DNA of 64,000 bases from an uncultured Bacillota bacterium (GTDB lineage: Bacteria; Bacillota_I; Bacilli_A; RFN20; CAG-631), in assembly GCA_902491575.1 (NCBI GenBank), contig CABUID010000007.1:1-64000 (forward strand), given 5' to 3'. Below, piece after piece: positions 58,069-64,000 of this stretch. The translations under genes were made by a program, and so were the position numbers. Position 1 is the first letter of the stretch; each line of letters starts with the position of its first letter. Below the pieces are notes generated by a model. It ran no database searches. It had not been told where the DNA came from and saw only the letters and a list, made by a program, of their open reading frames with translations.

Positions 58069-58440
58069 ATTTTTAACCCATAAGGAATGTAAATTACAAT
58101 ATTCGTAAGCAGAGAGAATGACTTCATCCTCTGCTATAAGAAATGTAGCTTCTGGTGCTTGGTCATAAGATAATTTTTTCGTTTGAGTTCCTTTATTTGT
58201 TTCAAGTGTAATCCATTCAATATAATGCTCTTTTATCATTGGATGTGGTACACTTCCAACTTTTACAGTCACTAAATGACCATTTCTTTCAATAACGGGT
58301 ACATGTTTTTCACCAACTGCATCCGTTGAATTAGGAGTTAATTCAACCATTTCTTCTCCACAACATAAAATAGGAACTTTCGTTTCTTTAACCATCAAAA
58401 CAATTTGACCACAATGCTTACATTTATAATATTTTACCAT
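58060..58440 (-). CDS. Desulfoferrodoxin / superoxide reductase
   Basis: 126 residues. Reduces superoxide to H2O2 without releasing O2, typical of anaerobes. The N-terminal rubredoxin-like Fe(Cys)4 centre has Cys7, Cys10, Cys26 and Cys27 (CKHC...LCCGEEM). The catalytic Fe(His)4Cys centre has the EKHVPVI loop (Glu44, Lys45, His46), His66 and His72 (HPMIKEH), and Cys115 and His118 (CNLHSLW). All ligands are present. GAAAGGAGAA precedes the ATG; a membrane protein gene ends 23 nt upstream in the same direction, so they are likely cotranscribed. Confidence 0.95.
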   Translation of the reverse strand: MVKYYKCKHCGQIVLMVKETKVPILCCGEEMVELTPNSTDAVGEKHVPVIERNGHLVTVKVGSVPHPMIKEHYIEWITLETNKGTQTKKLSYDQAPEATFLIAEDEVILSAYEYCNLHSLWVKNKD

Positions 58441-58463
58441 TAGATATTCTCCTTTCTATTCAT

Positions 58464-59492
58464 TTAATCTAATTTTTCAAAGGTACTGCTATTTGCTTCT
58501 TCCATTTCTTCTTTTCCAGAAAACTTAAAGACCATTGACAAAATAGCAAGCCCTAAAGCAACAACAATATAAACATAAAATCCCCAACGGAAACTAGTAC
58601 TACCTTTTATATCTTTACATGCTATCAGTTCTCCTACTAATTTTAATAAGTCAACAAATGAATTCCCAGTGTCTAGAACCAATAATGAAGCTACAAATCC
58701 AAAAAATGTTCCAAGTAAAGTAGTAATGATAACCATCCATAAGATAATTATATATTTTGATGTTCCTTTTTTTCCTTTAAAGCGATCATATCCGGTATAA
58801 ATGATGGGACAAGCAGATAATGCAGCTAGTACTGGTAAGTATTGAAATATAATCACAAAACTATTGTCAGAATCACTGTTCGTTAAAATAAATTGAACAA
58901 AGAAAAACAAAACAATTAAAATAAACATATAAATCAGACCATATAAGAAAGCACCTAAAAGTCCACTTTTGTATCCCTTAGAATCTTTATTTAATTCTTT
59001 ATTTTTTTCAATGGCTTTTTCTTTTGCTTCTTCTTTACCTTTTTCATAGCAATTAGAATGTGTTGGTGATGGTATACCACATATATCTATAATTGAAACC
59101 AATTCATTTTCGAATATATTTTTATGACATATTGGACAAATTGTCTCAACTTTGAGATCATTTTCCAAATAAGAGTCAATAAATTTATTTAAAAATTCTA
59201 TGATTAAGGGAGAATTAGCATTCGATAATTCAAAAGAAAATTGCAAGTTATTTTCATTTCTCTTCATTTCACTAATACAATACTTTGGCAGTTCTTCTTC
59301 ATCAAAAACAGATAAAACTTTTTTTAATGCATCTTTATCATTACCCAATTTAGTAATTATATACAAGATTTTTGTAGAACCTAAAGTTTCTTTCAATGAA
59401 ATATAAAATTCACGATATTTACCATACATATAACCATAATCAATGGTTAAATGGTTTTCGATGGCAAATTGTTTAAAAAAAGCATTAGCCAT
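58464..59492 (-). CDS. Unknown membrane protein with Cys/His metal-binding-like motif
   Basis: 342 residues, family not recognised. Residues 1-120 are a soluble alpha/beta domain (MANAFFKQFAIENHLTIDYG, LSVFDEEELPKYCISEMKR). Residues ~138-165 have CPICHKNIFENELVSI and CGIPSPTHSNC, a zinc-ribbon-like set of four Cys and two or three His. A Lys/Glu-rich coiled region (~170-190) leads to four hydrophobic helices between ~195 and ~325. The last residues are acidic. GTG 59501 is in frame, but AGAGGTG precedes ATG 59492. It lies directly upstream of desulfoferrodoxin, so a role in redox or metal stress is possible but only by context. Confidence 0.65.
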   Translation of the reverse strand: MANAFFKQFAIENHLTIDYGYMYGKYREFYISLKETLGSTKILYIITKLGNDKDALKKVLSVFDEEELPKYCISEMKRNENNLQFSFELSNANSPLIIEFLNKFIDSYLENDLKVETICPICHKNIFENELVSIIDICGIPSPTHSNCYEKGKEEAKEKAIEKNKELNKDSKGYKSGLLGAFLYGLIYMFILIVLFFFVQFILTNSDSDNSFVIIFQYLPVLAALSACPIIYTGYDRFKGKKGTSKYIIILWMVIITTLLGTFFGFVASLLVLDTGNSFVDLLKLVGELIACKDIKGSTSFRWGFYVYIVVALGLAILSMVFKFSGKEEMEEANSSTFEKLD

Positions 59493-59640
59493 ATCATTCA
59501 CCTCTTTTTAATTATATACAAAAAAATTTTTTCTTTCAATAAAAGTTGAGGAATAATTTTCAATGAAAAGTGATAAATTTAAATCATTATAAAAATAGAA
59601 ATCGGTTTTAAAAGATTATTTAAAATATAAGAAAGGAAAG

Positions 59641-59697
59641 ATGATGATTTACTTTCAAATAAATGATATATATATTTTATTTAAAAAATTTTTTTAA
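59641..59697 (+). CDS. Possible 18-residue micro-ORF before the C39/ABC protein
   Basis: ATG ATG ... TAA encodes MMIYFQINDIYILFKKFF, with AAGAAAGGAAAG immediately upstream, a fair ribosome site in a gap otherwise showing nothing. It is hydrophobic with a basic end and lies 44 nt before a gene for a peptide-processing protease-like exporter. There is no double-glycine leader. It could be chance in such AT-rich DNA. The rest of 59502-59740 shows no structure beyond A/T runs. Confidence 0.25.
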   Translation: MMIYFQINDIYILFKKFF

Positions 59698-59741
59698 GTA
59701 AATTTAAAAGGAAAATTGATAAATAAATATGAGGAAAAATC

Positions 59742-61037
59742 ATGAAAGTAAAATATCAACAAATATACAGCAATGAGTGTGGAAAATGTGCTATAAAAAA
59801 TTTATTAAATCAATGGCATATTCCTTTTACAAAAATAGATATACGATGTGATCAAGAAGGAACTTCTATATTTCAAATGGTAAAAGAATTAAAAAAATAT
59901 TTTTATAAAGTTGAAGCGATTATGATGGACATCGATGAATTAAAAAAAGTTAAAAGATTTACTCCTTATATTTCTCTTATTCGAAAACAAAATGTTATTC
60001 ATTATGTAGTCATTTATAAAAAAAATCGAAAGTATATTTATATTATGGATTCTTTAGTTAAAAGAACTTATAAATTAACTTATTCACGATTTCAAAAAAT
60101 AGATACAAAACAAGCTATCATTTTAGAAAGCAAAAAGCAAATAAATCTTTCTTTGATTCAATTCAACGAATTATTTGTGATGCCCATTTTATCTTTTGTG
60201 GAGTCTTTATTTTTACTTTCGACAACTGTTTTAATACAACAAATTATCGACAATGGTTTTAAAGACGCTGTATTATATATTTGTGTTCAATTCTTCTTAT
60301 TAATGATTACAAGTTATAAAACAAAAAAATTTTTGTCTTTATTTAAAAAATTAGATAAAGACATTGTTGTAAATACTTTAACAAATATTTATCATTTAAA
60401 TTCAAAATATGTGAAGCAGTATTCAATAGATGAAATCTATTACCGCTTGCAAGATGCATATCAATATAAAGTCATGATTTTATCTTTATTTTTTAACATA
60501 ATAAATGATGTATTGTTGTCTATTTGTTCTTTAATCCTTATATTTGTTTATTCTTATTTATTAGCTTTTCTTATGATTTTTATTAGTTTTTTTATTGTCG
60601 TTATTTCTATTAAAATTTTTAAGAAAACGAGAATTTTAGTAGAAGAAAAAAGAGTAAGTGAATTTCAATTTTTTAATACTTATCGGGATAGTTTTAAGAA
60701 TTTAGAAGATATTTATATAAAAAAAGAGAAAAAATATTATAAAGTATCCAAAGAAAAATTAATTTTTTTTCAACAAAAAGATTTTGAATGTGAAAAACTG
60801 AATATGAAAAAAAATTTAATACTTCTTTATTATCAATCCATTGTGATTTCTCTAATGATTATCCTTTACTTTACAAAATTATATGCATATGTTTCGATAG
60901 GTTCATTAGTTGCACTTATCAATTTATCAACTTTAATGTTACAACCTATCTTAAATATTTGTTCTGAAATTGTTCGATTTTCAAACTTTTCTCTTATCAA
61001 GAAACGAATTTATGATATAAATGAAAATGTAAAATAA
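59742..61037 (+). CDS. C39-peptidase / ABC exporter membrane protein without ATPase domain
   Basis: 431 residues. Residues 1-130 are a peptidase C39 domain as in bacteriocin exporters: QQIYSNECGKCAIKNLL with catalytic Cys13 and oxyanion Gln7 region, His87 (VIHYVVIY) and Asp103 (IMDSL). Residues ~155-425 are an ABC transmembrane domain with about six helices (FVMPILSFVESLFLLSTTVL, IINDVLLSICSLILIF, ILLYYQSIVISLMIILYF). A normal PCAT exporter is ~700 residues with a C-terminal ATPase; here the stop comes just where the ATPase would begin. The terminator at 61036 follows at once, so no hidden ATPase lies downstream. GAGGAAAAATC before the ATG. Confidence 0.8.
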   Translation: MKVKYQQIYSNECGKCAIKNLLNQWHIPFTKIDIRCDQEGTSIFQMVKELKKYFYKVEAIMMDIDELKKVKRFTPYISLIRKQNVIHYVVIYKKNRKYIYIMDSLVKRTYKLTYSRFQKIDTKQAIILESKKQINLSLIQFNELFVMPILSFVESLFLLSTTVLIQQIIDNGFKDAVLYICVQFFLLMITSYKTKKFLSLFKKLDKDIVVNTLTNIYHLNSKYVKQYSIDEIYYRLQDAYQYKVMILSLFFNIINDVLLSICSLILIFVYSYLLAFLMIFISFFIVVISIKIFKKTRILVEEKRVSEFQFFNTYRDSFKNLEDIYIKKEKKYYKVSKEKLIFFQQKDFECEKLNMKKNLILLYYQSIVISLMIILYFTKLYAYVSIGSLVALINLSTLMLQPILNICSEIVRFSNFSLIKKRIYDINENVK

Positions 61038-61060
61038 AAAGGGTTATTAATCCCTTTTTA
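61036..61060. terminator. Bidirectional terminator after the C39 protein and the ABC ATPase
   Basis: Arms AAAAAGGG (61036-61043) and CCCTTTTT (61052-61059), 8-nt loop, overlapping the stop of the C39 gene. Confidence 0.75.
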
Positions 61061-61076
61061 AAGTTTTATATAAATT

Positions 61077-61820
61077 TTAGTTTAAATTGGTAAAGTCTAA
61101 TTCTTTCCATATTAAAGAAAAGTAATCTTGAAATTTTTTAGATTTTCGTGCTGATAAAGGTGTTTTTTCTTCTTTATTCATTTCTAAATCAATATTAAAT
61201 CTCTTTTTAATTGTCGATGGTCGTGAAGTTAAAACGTAGACAATATCAGCCATAGCAATGGCTTCTGTAATATCATGTGTTACAAGGATGGTAGTTTTCT
61301 TTTCAGACTGAATTATTTTATATATATCTTCTTGGACAATGATTTTAGATTGATAATCCAACGATGAAAATGGCTCATCTAATAGTAAAATATCTGGATT
61401 TAATATTAAGGTACGAATTAAGGCGACACGTTGCTTCATTCCACCAGATAGTTCTTTTGGAAAATGATATTTGAAATCATATAAACCATATTTTTTTAAT
61501 ATCGAATCAATGGATTCTTCACTTTCTTTTATATGCATAATCTCTGGACCAATAGTGATATTTTTATATACGTTTCTCCATTCTAATAGATTATCTTTTT
61601 GAAACATATATCCAATTTTGCCATCTACTTGAATAGAACCCTCGTCAGGTTTTATTAAGCCACTAATCAAGTTTAAAAGTGTGGATTTTCCACATCCAGA
61701 TGGTCCCACGATAGCAACGATTTGACCTTTATCGATTTCAATATTAATGTTTTTTAAAACATCAGTTTCTTCTTTTGAATTATAGAAAGATTTATTTACA
61801 TTTGTTAATTTTATTTGCAT
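61077..61820 (-). CDS. NitT/TauT-family ABC transporter ATP-binding protein
   Basis: 247 residues. Walker A GPSGCGKSTLL (~36-46), Q-loop YMFQKDNLLEWRNV, signature LSGGMKQRVAL, Walker B LLLDEPFSSLD and the switch LVTHDITEAIAMADI mark the SsuB/TauB/ThiZ type. It powers the permease and uses the binding protein divergently encoded. An upstream start 21 nt earlier is in frame but GGGTGGTAAT precedes ATG 61820. Substrate may be a sulfonate, nitrate, or pyrimidine precursor; not decidable here. Confidence 0.88.
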   Translation of the reverse strand: MQIKLTNVNKSFYNSKEETDVLKNINIEIDKGQIVAIVGPSGCGKSTLLNLISGLIKPDEGSIQVDGKIGYMFQKDNLLEWRNVYKNITIGPEIMHIKESEESIDSILKKYGLYDFKYHFPKELSGGMKQRVALIRTLILNPDILLLDEPFSSLDYQSKIIVQEDIYKIIQSEKKTTILVTHDITEAIAMADIVYVLTSRPSTIKKRFNIDLEMNKEEKTPLSARKSKKFQDYFSLIWKELDFTNLN

Positions 61821-61994
61821 ATTACCACCCTTACTTAACACTATATATTATTAAAGAAATTATTTTTTGGTACCTAAAGTATAAATTACTATAGGCTTTT
61901 ATTAATATTTAAGAACTTTAAAAATTAGAAAATAATACTATATAGTGTTAGTGATTTTAATAAAACATTAACCAGTCAAAGGAGTTTGAGTTTA
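61821..61994. promoter_or_regulatory. Divergent control region with mirrored operator-like arms
   Basis: TTAACACTATAT (61835-61846) and ATATAGTGTTA (61940-61950) are inverted copies about 90 nt apart, each close to one of the divergent genes. The right copy extends to the perfect palindrome ACTATATAGT (61937-61946). No known riboswitch was recognised. A shared repressor binding both promoters is plausible. Confidence 0.45.
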
Positions 61995-62780
61995 GTGAAT
62001 TCAAGTAAAATTTACCAAATGAAAATAAAGAAAGAAAAAGCATCTATTTTATGCATTCAAATTGCTTTAGTCATATTATTATTTGGCTTATGGGAATTAT
62101 TTGCACAAATAGGCGTTTTAGATAAGTTTTTATTTTCGTGCCCTTCAGAAATCTTCTCTTTGCTTATCGAAAACATACGATCCAATGAAATATTTATTCA
62201 TATAAGGTATTCCTTACTTGAAACATTAATTGCTTTAATCATTGGAACCGTTGCTGGAATATTAATTGCTATTTTACTTTGGTTTTCTCCTAAAGCCTGT
62301 AAAATCATGGACCCATTTTTAGTCATATTAAATGCGTTGCCAAAAACAGCATTAGCACCTATTTTAATTGTCTGGGCTGGAACTGGTGTAAAAGGGATAG
62401 TTGTAGTTGCTATTTCTTTATCATTAGTAATGACGATTATTTCTGCTTTAAATTTCTTTAAAAGTGTTGACCAAGAGAAAATAAAAATGTTAAAAACTTT
62501 TAATGCAAATAAAGTACAGATTTTATTTAAGTTAGTTTTGCCAGCTAATTTCGTCAATTTAATCAGCCTTGTTAAGATTAATATTGGTTTAACATGGGTG
62601 GGAGTTATAGTAGGCGAATTTCTCGTTTCACGCTTTGGCATAGGATATATTGTTGTTTATGGTGGTCAAGTCTTTAAAATGGATTTAGTAATGATGGGTG
62701 TCTTTATTTTAGCTATTTTGGCTTTTGTAATGTATTTATTTATTTCTTTGATTGAAAGATATTATCGAAACAAACGATAG
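61995..62780 (+). CDS. NitT/TauT-family ABC transporter permease
   Basis: 261 residues. BPD-type inner-membrane permease: six hydrophobic segments with the conserved lines LLETLIALIIGTVAGILIAI, LNALPKTALAPILIVW, LKTFNANKVQILFKLVLPANF (EAA-like loop) and IGLTWVGVIVGEFLVSRFGIGY. A TTG at 61986 is too near the GGAG site, so GTG 61995 is the preferred start; ATG 62019 is possible. 11 nt before the binding protein. Confidence 0.87.
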   Translation: MNSSKIYQMKIKKEKASILCIQIALVILLFGLWELFAQIGVLDKFLFSCPSEIFSLLIENIRSNEIFIHIRYSLLETLIALIIGTVAGILIAILLWFSPKACKIMDPFLVILNALPKTALAPILIVWAGTGVKGIVVVAISLSLVMTIISALNFFKSVDQEKIKMLKTFNANKVQILFKLVLPANFVNLISLVKINIGLTWVGVIVGEFLVSRFGIGYIVVYGGQVFKMDLVMMGVFILAILAFVMYLFISLIERYYRNKR

Positions 62781-62791
62781 AAAGGATTAAT

Positions 62792-63781
62792 ATGAATAAA
62801 AAATTAGCAATTTTATTAACGTGCTTAATAACGCCACTTACACTCACTGCATGCAATAAGAACAATAATAAGATTACTGTAGCAGAAGTGACTCGTTCCA
62901 TCTTCTATGCGCCAATGTATGTCGCTTTAAACGAAGGATATTTTGAGGATGAAGGTCTAGATGTTACTTTAATTACTACACCTGGTTCCGATAAAACAAT
63001 GTCTGCACTTTTATCTAAAGAAGCTCAAATTGGTTTAATGGGACCAGAAACAACGATATATGTTTATAATAATGGACAAAAAGATTATGCGGTTAATTTT
63101 GCACAATTGACGCAAAAAGATGGCAGTTTTCTTGTCTCAAGAGAGTACTATGAATATGGAAATTTTGATTTTGATAAATTGATCGGCGCTTCCATTATCG
63201 GTGGAAGAAAAGGTGGAATGCCTGAAATGATTTTGGAATATGTATTGAAAAACATGGGGTACGAAGTGTCTCATGATGATGAAAATGCTCAAATTTATAT
63301 ACGAACAGATATAAACTTTGATGTCATGGCAGGAGCCTTTGCAAGTGGTAATGATGATTTCGTAACTTTATTTGAACCTTCAGCAACAGCAATGGAAAAC
63401 ATTAATGAAGGTTATATCGTAGCTTCTATTGGTGAACTTGGAGGAAATATTCCTTATACTTGTTTTTCTTCATTACAAAGTTATTTTGCCAAAAATGAAA
63501 CTCAAATCAAACAATTTACAAAAGCAATGAAGAAAGGACTGGAATATGTCTATTCACATTCTTCAGAAGAAATTGCTCAAGTGATTTATAAAAGTTTTCC
63601 ATCAACAGATGTTGAAACAATCAGTAAAGTCGTCGAAAGGTATAAATCCATTGATGCTTGGACAAGCGATCTTCGCTTTAGTGAAGAAGGCTTTAATAAA
63701 TTACAAGATGTTTTAAAAGAAGCAAATGAACTTTCTAAAAGAGTTCCATATGAAAAAGTTGTAACGAATAAATATGTATAA
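62792..63781 (+). CDS. NMT1/SsuA-like substrate-binding lipoprotein
   Basis: 329 residues. Lipobox TLTA-Cys21 after a signal peptide. SsuA/ThiY-type fold: SIFYAPMYVALNEGYFEDEGLDVTLI, GSDKTMSALLSKEAQIGLMGPET, and IGGRKGGMPEMILEYVLKNMG are characteristic. It delivers substrate to the permease. AGAAAGGATTAAT ribosome site. Ligand could be a sulfonate, thiamine precursor or nitrate-like anion; no neighbouring enzyme helps decide. Confidence 0.85.
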   Translation: MNKKLAILLTCLITPLTLTACNKNNNKITVAEVTRSIFYAPMYVALNEGYFEDEGLDVTLITTPGSDKTMSALLSKEAQIGLMGPETTIYVYNNGQKDYAVNFAQLTQKDGSFLVSREYYEYGNFDFDKLIGASIIGGRKGGMPEMILEYVLKNMGYEVSHDDENAQIYIRTDINFDVMAGAFASGNDDFVTLFEPSATAMENINEGYIVASIGELGGNIPYTCFSSLQSYFAKNETQIKQFTKAMKKGLEYVYSHSSEEIAQVIYKSFPSTDVETISKVVERYKSIDAWTSDLRFSEEGFNKLQDVLKEANELSKRVPYEKVVTNKYV

Positions 63782-63788
63782 TAAAAAT

Positions 63789-63832
63789 GAACTGTAAAAC
63801 CAAAAATCACAAGGTAATACAGTTCTTTTTTT
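63789..63832 (+). terminator. Terminator after the binding protein
   Basis: Arms GAACTGTA (63789-63796) and TACAGTTC (63818-63825), with an inner AACC/GGT pairing in the loop, then seven T. Confidence 0.8.
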
Positions 63833-63853
63833 ATTATACCATTATCAATTTTT

Positions 63854-64000
63854 CTATAAAAACTCATCCGTATCGTAGGCTTTTATTAAAATATTTTTAA
63901 TATCTTCTACAATAGGTACTCGAGGATTAGCTGGTGAACATTGATCTTCATAAGCAAGATAACTTAATTTATCCACCTTTTCCATCCATTCATTTTTATC
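63854..64000 (-). CDS. adhE: C-terminus of AdhE or another iron-type alcohol dehydrogenase (cut by window end)
   Basis: 48 residues enter from the right edge and stop at TAG 63856-63854. KVDKLSYLAYEDQCSPANPR then VPIVEDIKNILIKAY is the highly conserved end of AdhE, the bifunctional aldehyde/alcohol dehydrogenase that turns acetyl-CoA to ethanol and regenerates NAD+. A single-domain Fe-alcohol dehydrogenase is possible but AYEDQCSPANPR is typical of AdhE. Fits a fermenting anaerobe. Confidence 0.8.
   Translation of the reverse strand, partial: DKNEWMEKVDKLSYLAYEDQCSPANPRVPIVEDIKNILIKAYDTDEFL

Noticed and set aside
61077..61820. ATPase as the missing half of the C39 exporter
   Set aside because: Opposite strand, and its motifs and its neighbours place it with a NitT/TauT importer.
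61821..61994. TPP riboswitch before the ThiY-like transporter
   Set aside because: No CUGAGA or ACCUGA-type thi-box elements are present.
1..64000. Mycoplasma-like code with TGA as tryptophan
   Set aside because: Several well-identified genes end at TGA in overlap with the next ATG (rimI/tsaD, trpS/HAD), and all Trp codons in core proteins are TGG.
1..64000. CRISPR arrays, transposases, prophage or integrase genes, tRNA and rRNA genes
   Set aside because: Looked for on both strands; no direct-repeat array, transposase or integrase motif, or cloverleaf pattern was found.

Overview
The window is AT-rich chromosomal DNA of a low-GC Gram-positive bacterium. It uses the standard bacterial code: TGA is a stop, for example at the ends of trpS and rimI, and tryptophan is TGG. 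T-box, L20-leader, Mn2+-riboswitch and CIRCE control, prkC/prpC, a YutG-type pgpA and mutS-mutL-miaA order all point to Bacillota. CotE, a CotD-like protein and two tiny YjcZ-type membrane proteins point to an endospore-forming (or recently spore-forming) member of the Bacilli, perhaps of the gut Erysipelotrichia-like groups; the genus cannot be read from the sequence. A desulfoferrodoxin, an AdhE C-terminus, a ferredoxin-type protein and a clostridial-style glpA/glpB/DUF1667 cassette suggest an anaerobe or fermenter. An alpha-galactosidase and an N-acetylhexosamine-kinase-like protein suggest use of plant or host glycans.

Layout. 1-3.4 kb: end of an unknown gene, then (minus) uppP, an XRE regulator, cotE behind a mother-cell-like promoter, a small membrane protein and an MgtC-family protein. 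3.4-5.6 kb: GH36 alpha-galactosidase. 5.6-14 kb: minus-strand housekeeping run gmk-priA-rsmB-rlmN-prpC-prkC-rsgA-rpe, the Bacillus order but without rpoZ, coaBC, def and fmt. 14.2-17.2 kb: rqcH, convergent with spore-coat genes (including two missed tiny genes), then an HU protein with a long acidic tail. 17.4-22.3 kb: two large PrsA-like lipoproteins, a DUF308 membrane protein and MscL. 22.3-28.8 kb (minus): miaA, mutL, mutS, and a cation antiporter behind a yybP-ykoY Mn2+ riboswitch. 28.9-34.8 kb: tsaE-tsaB-rimI-tsaD, a sugar kinase, and a secreted seven-repeat RCC1 propeller protein. 34.8-38.3 kb: T-box, trpS, a HAD phosphatase, an EFR1-type ferredoxin protein, and pgpA (minus). 38.4-43.1 kb: glycerol-3-phosphate oxidoreductase cassette and gpmI. 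43.2-48.7 kb: a NifU-domain protein, S1 protein plus pgi, a membrane protein, L20 leader-infC-rpmI-rplT, and pepT. 48.9-55.7 kb: pnp, a Nudix/P-loop fusion, and two secreted lipoproteins (Ig-like protein and metallo-beta-lactamase-fold hydrolase). 55.8-59.5 kb (minus): clpB without N-domain under tandem CIRCE, desulfoferrodoxin, and an unknown zinc-ribbon-like membrane protein. 59.6-61 kb: a micro-ORF and a C39-peptidase ABC-exporter half lacking its ATPase domain. 61-64 kb: a divergent NitT/TauT-type ABC transporter and the end of adhE.

Most of the window is conserved core genome. The least explained parts are the secreted or envelope proteins (32.6-34.8, 52.1-55.7, 58.5-59.5, 59.6-61.0 kb), the HU tail protein (16.5-17.2 kb) and a structured intergenic element at 22.3-22.4 kb. 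No CRISPR array, insertion sequence, prophage, tRNA or rRNA was seen.
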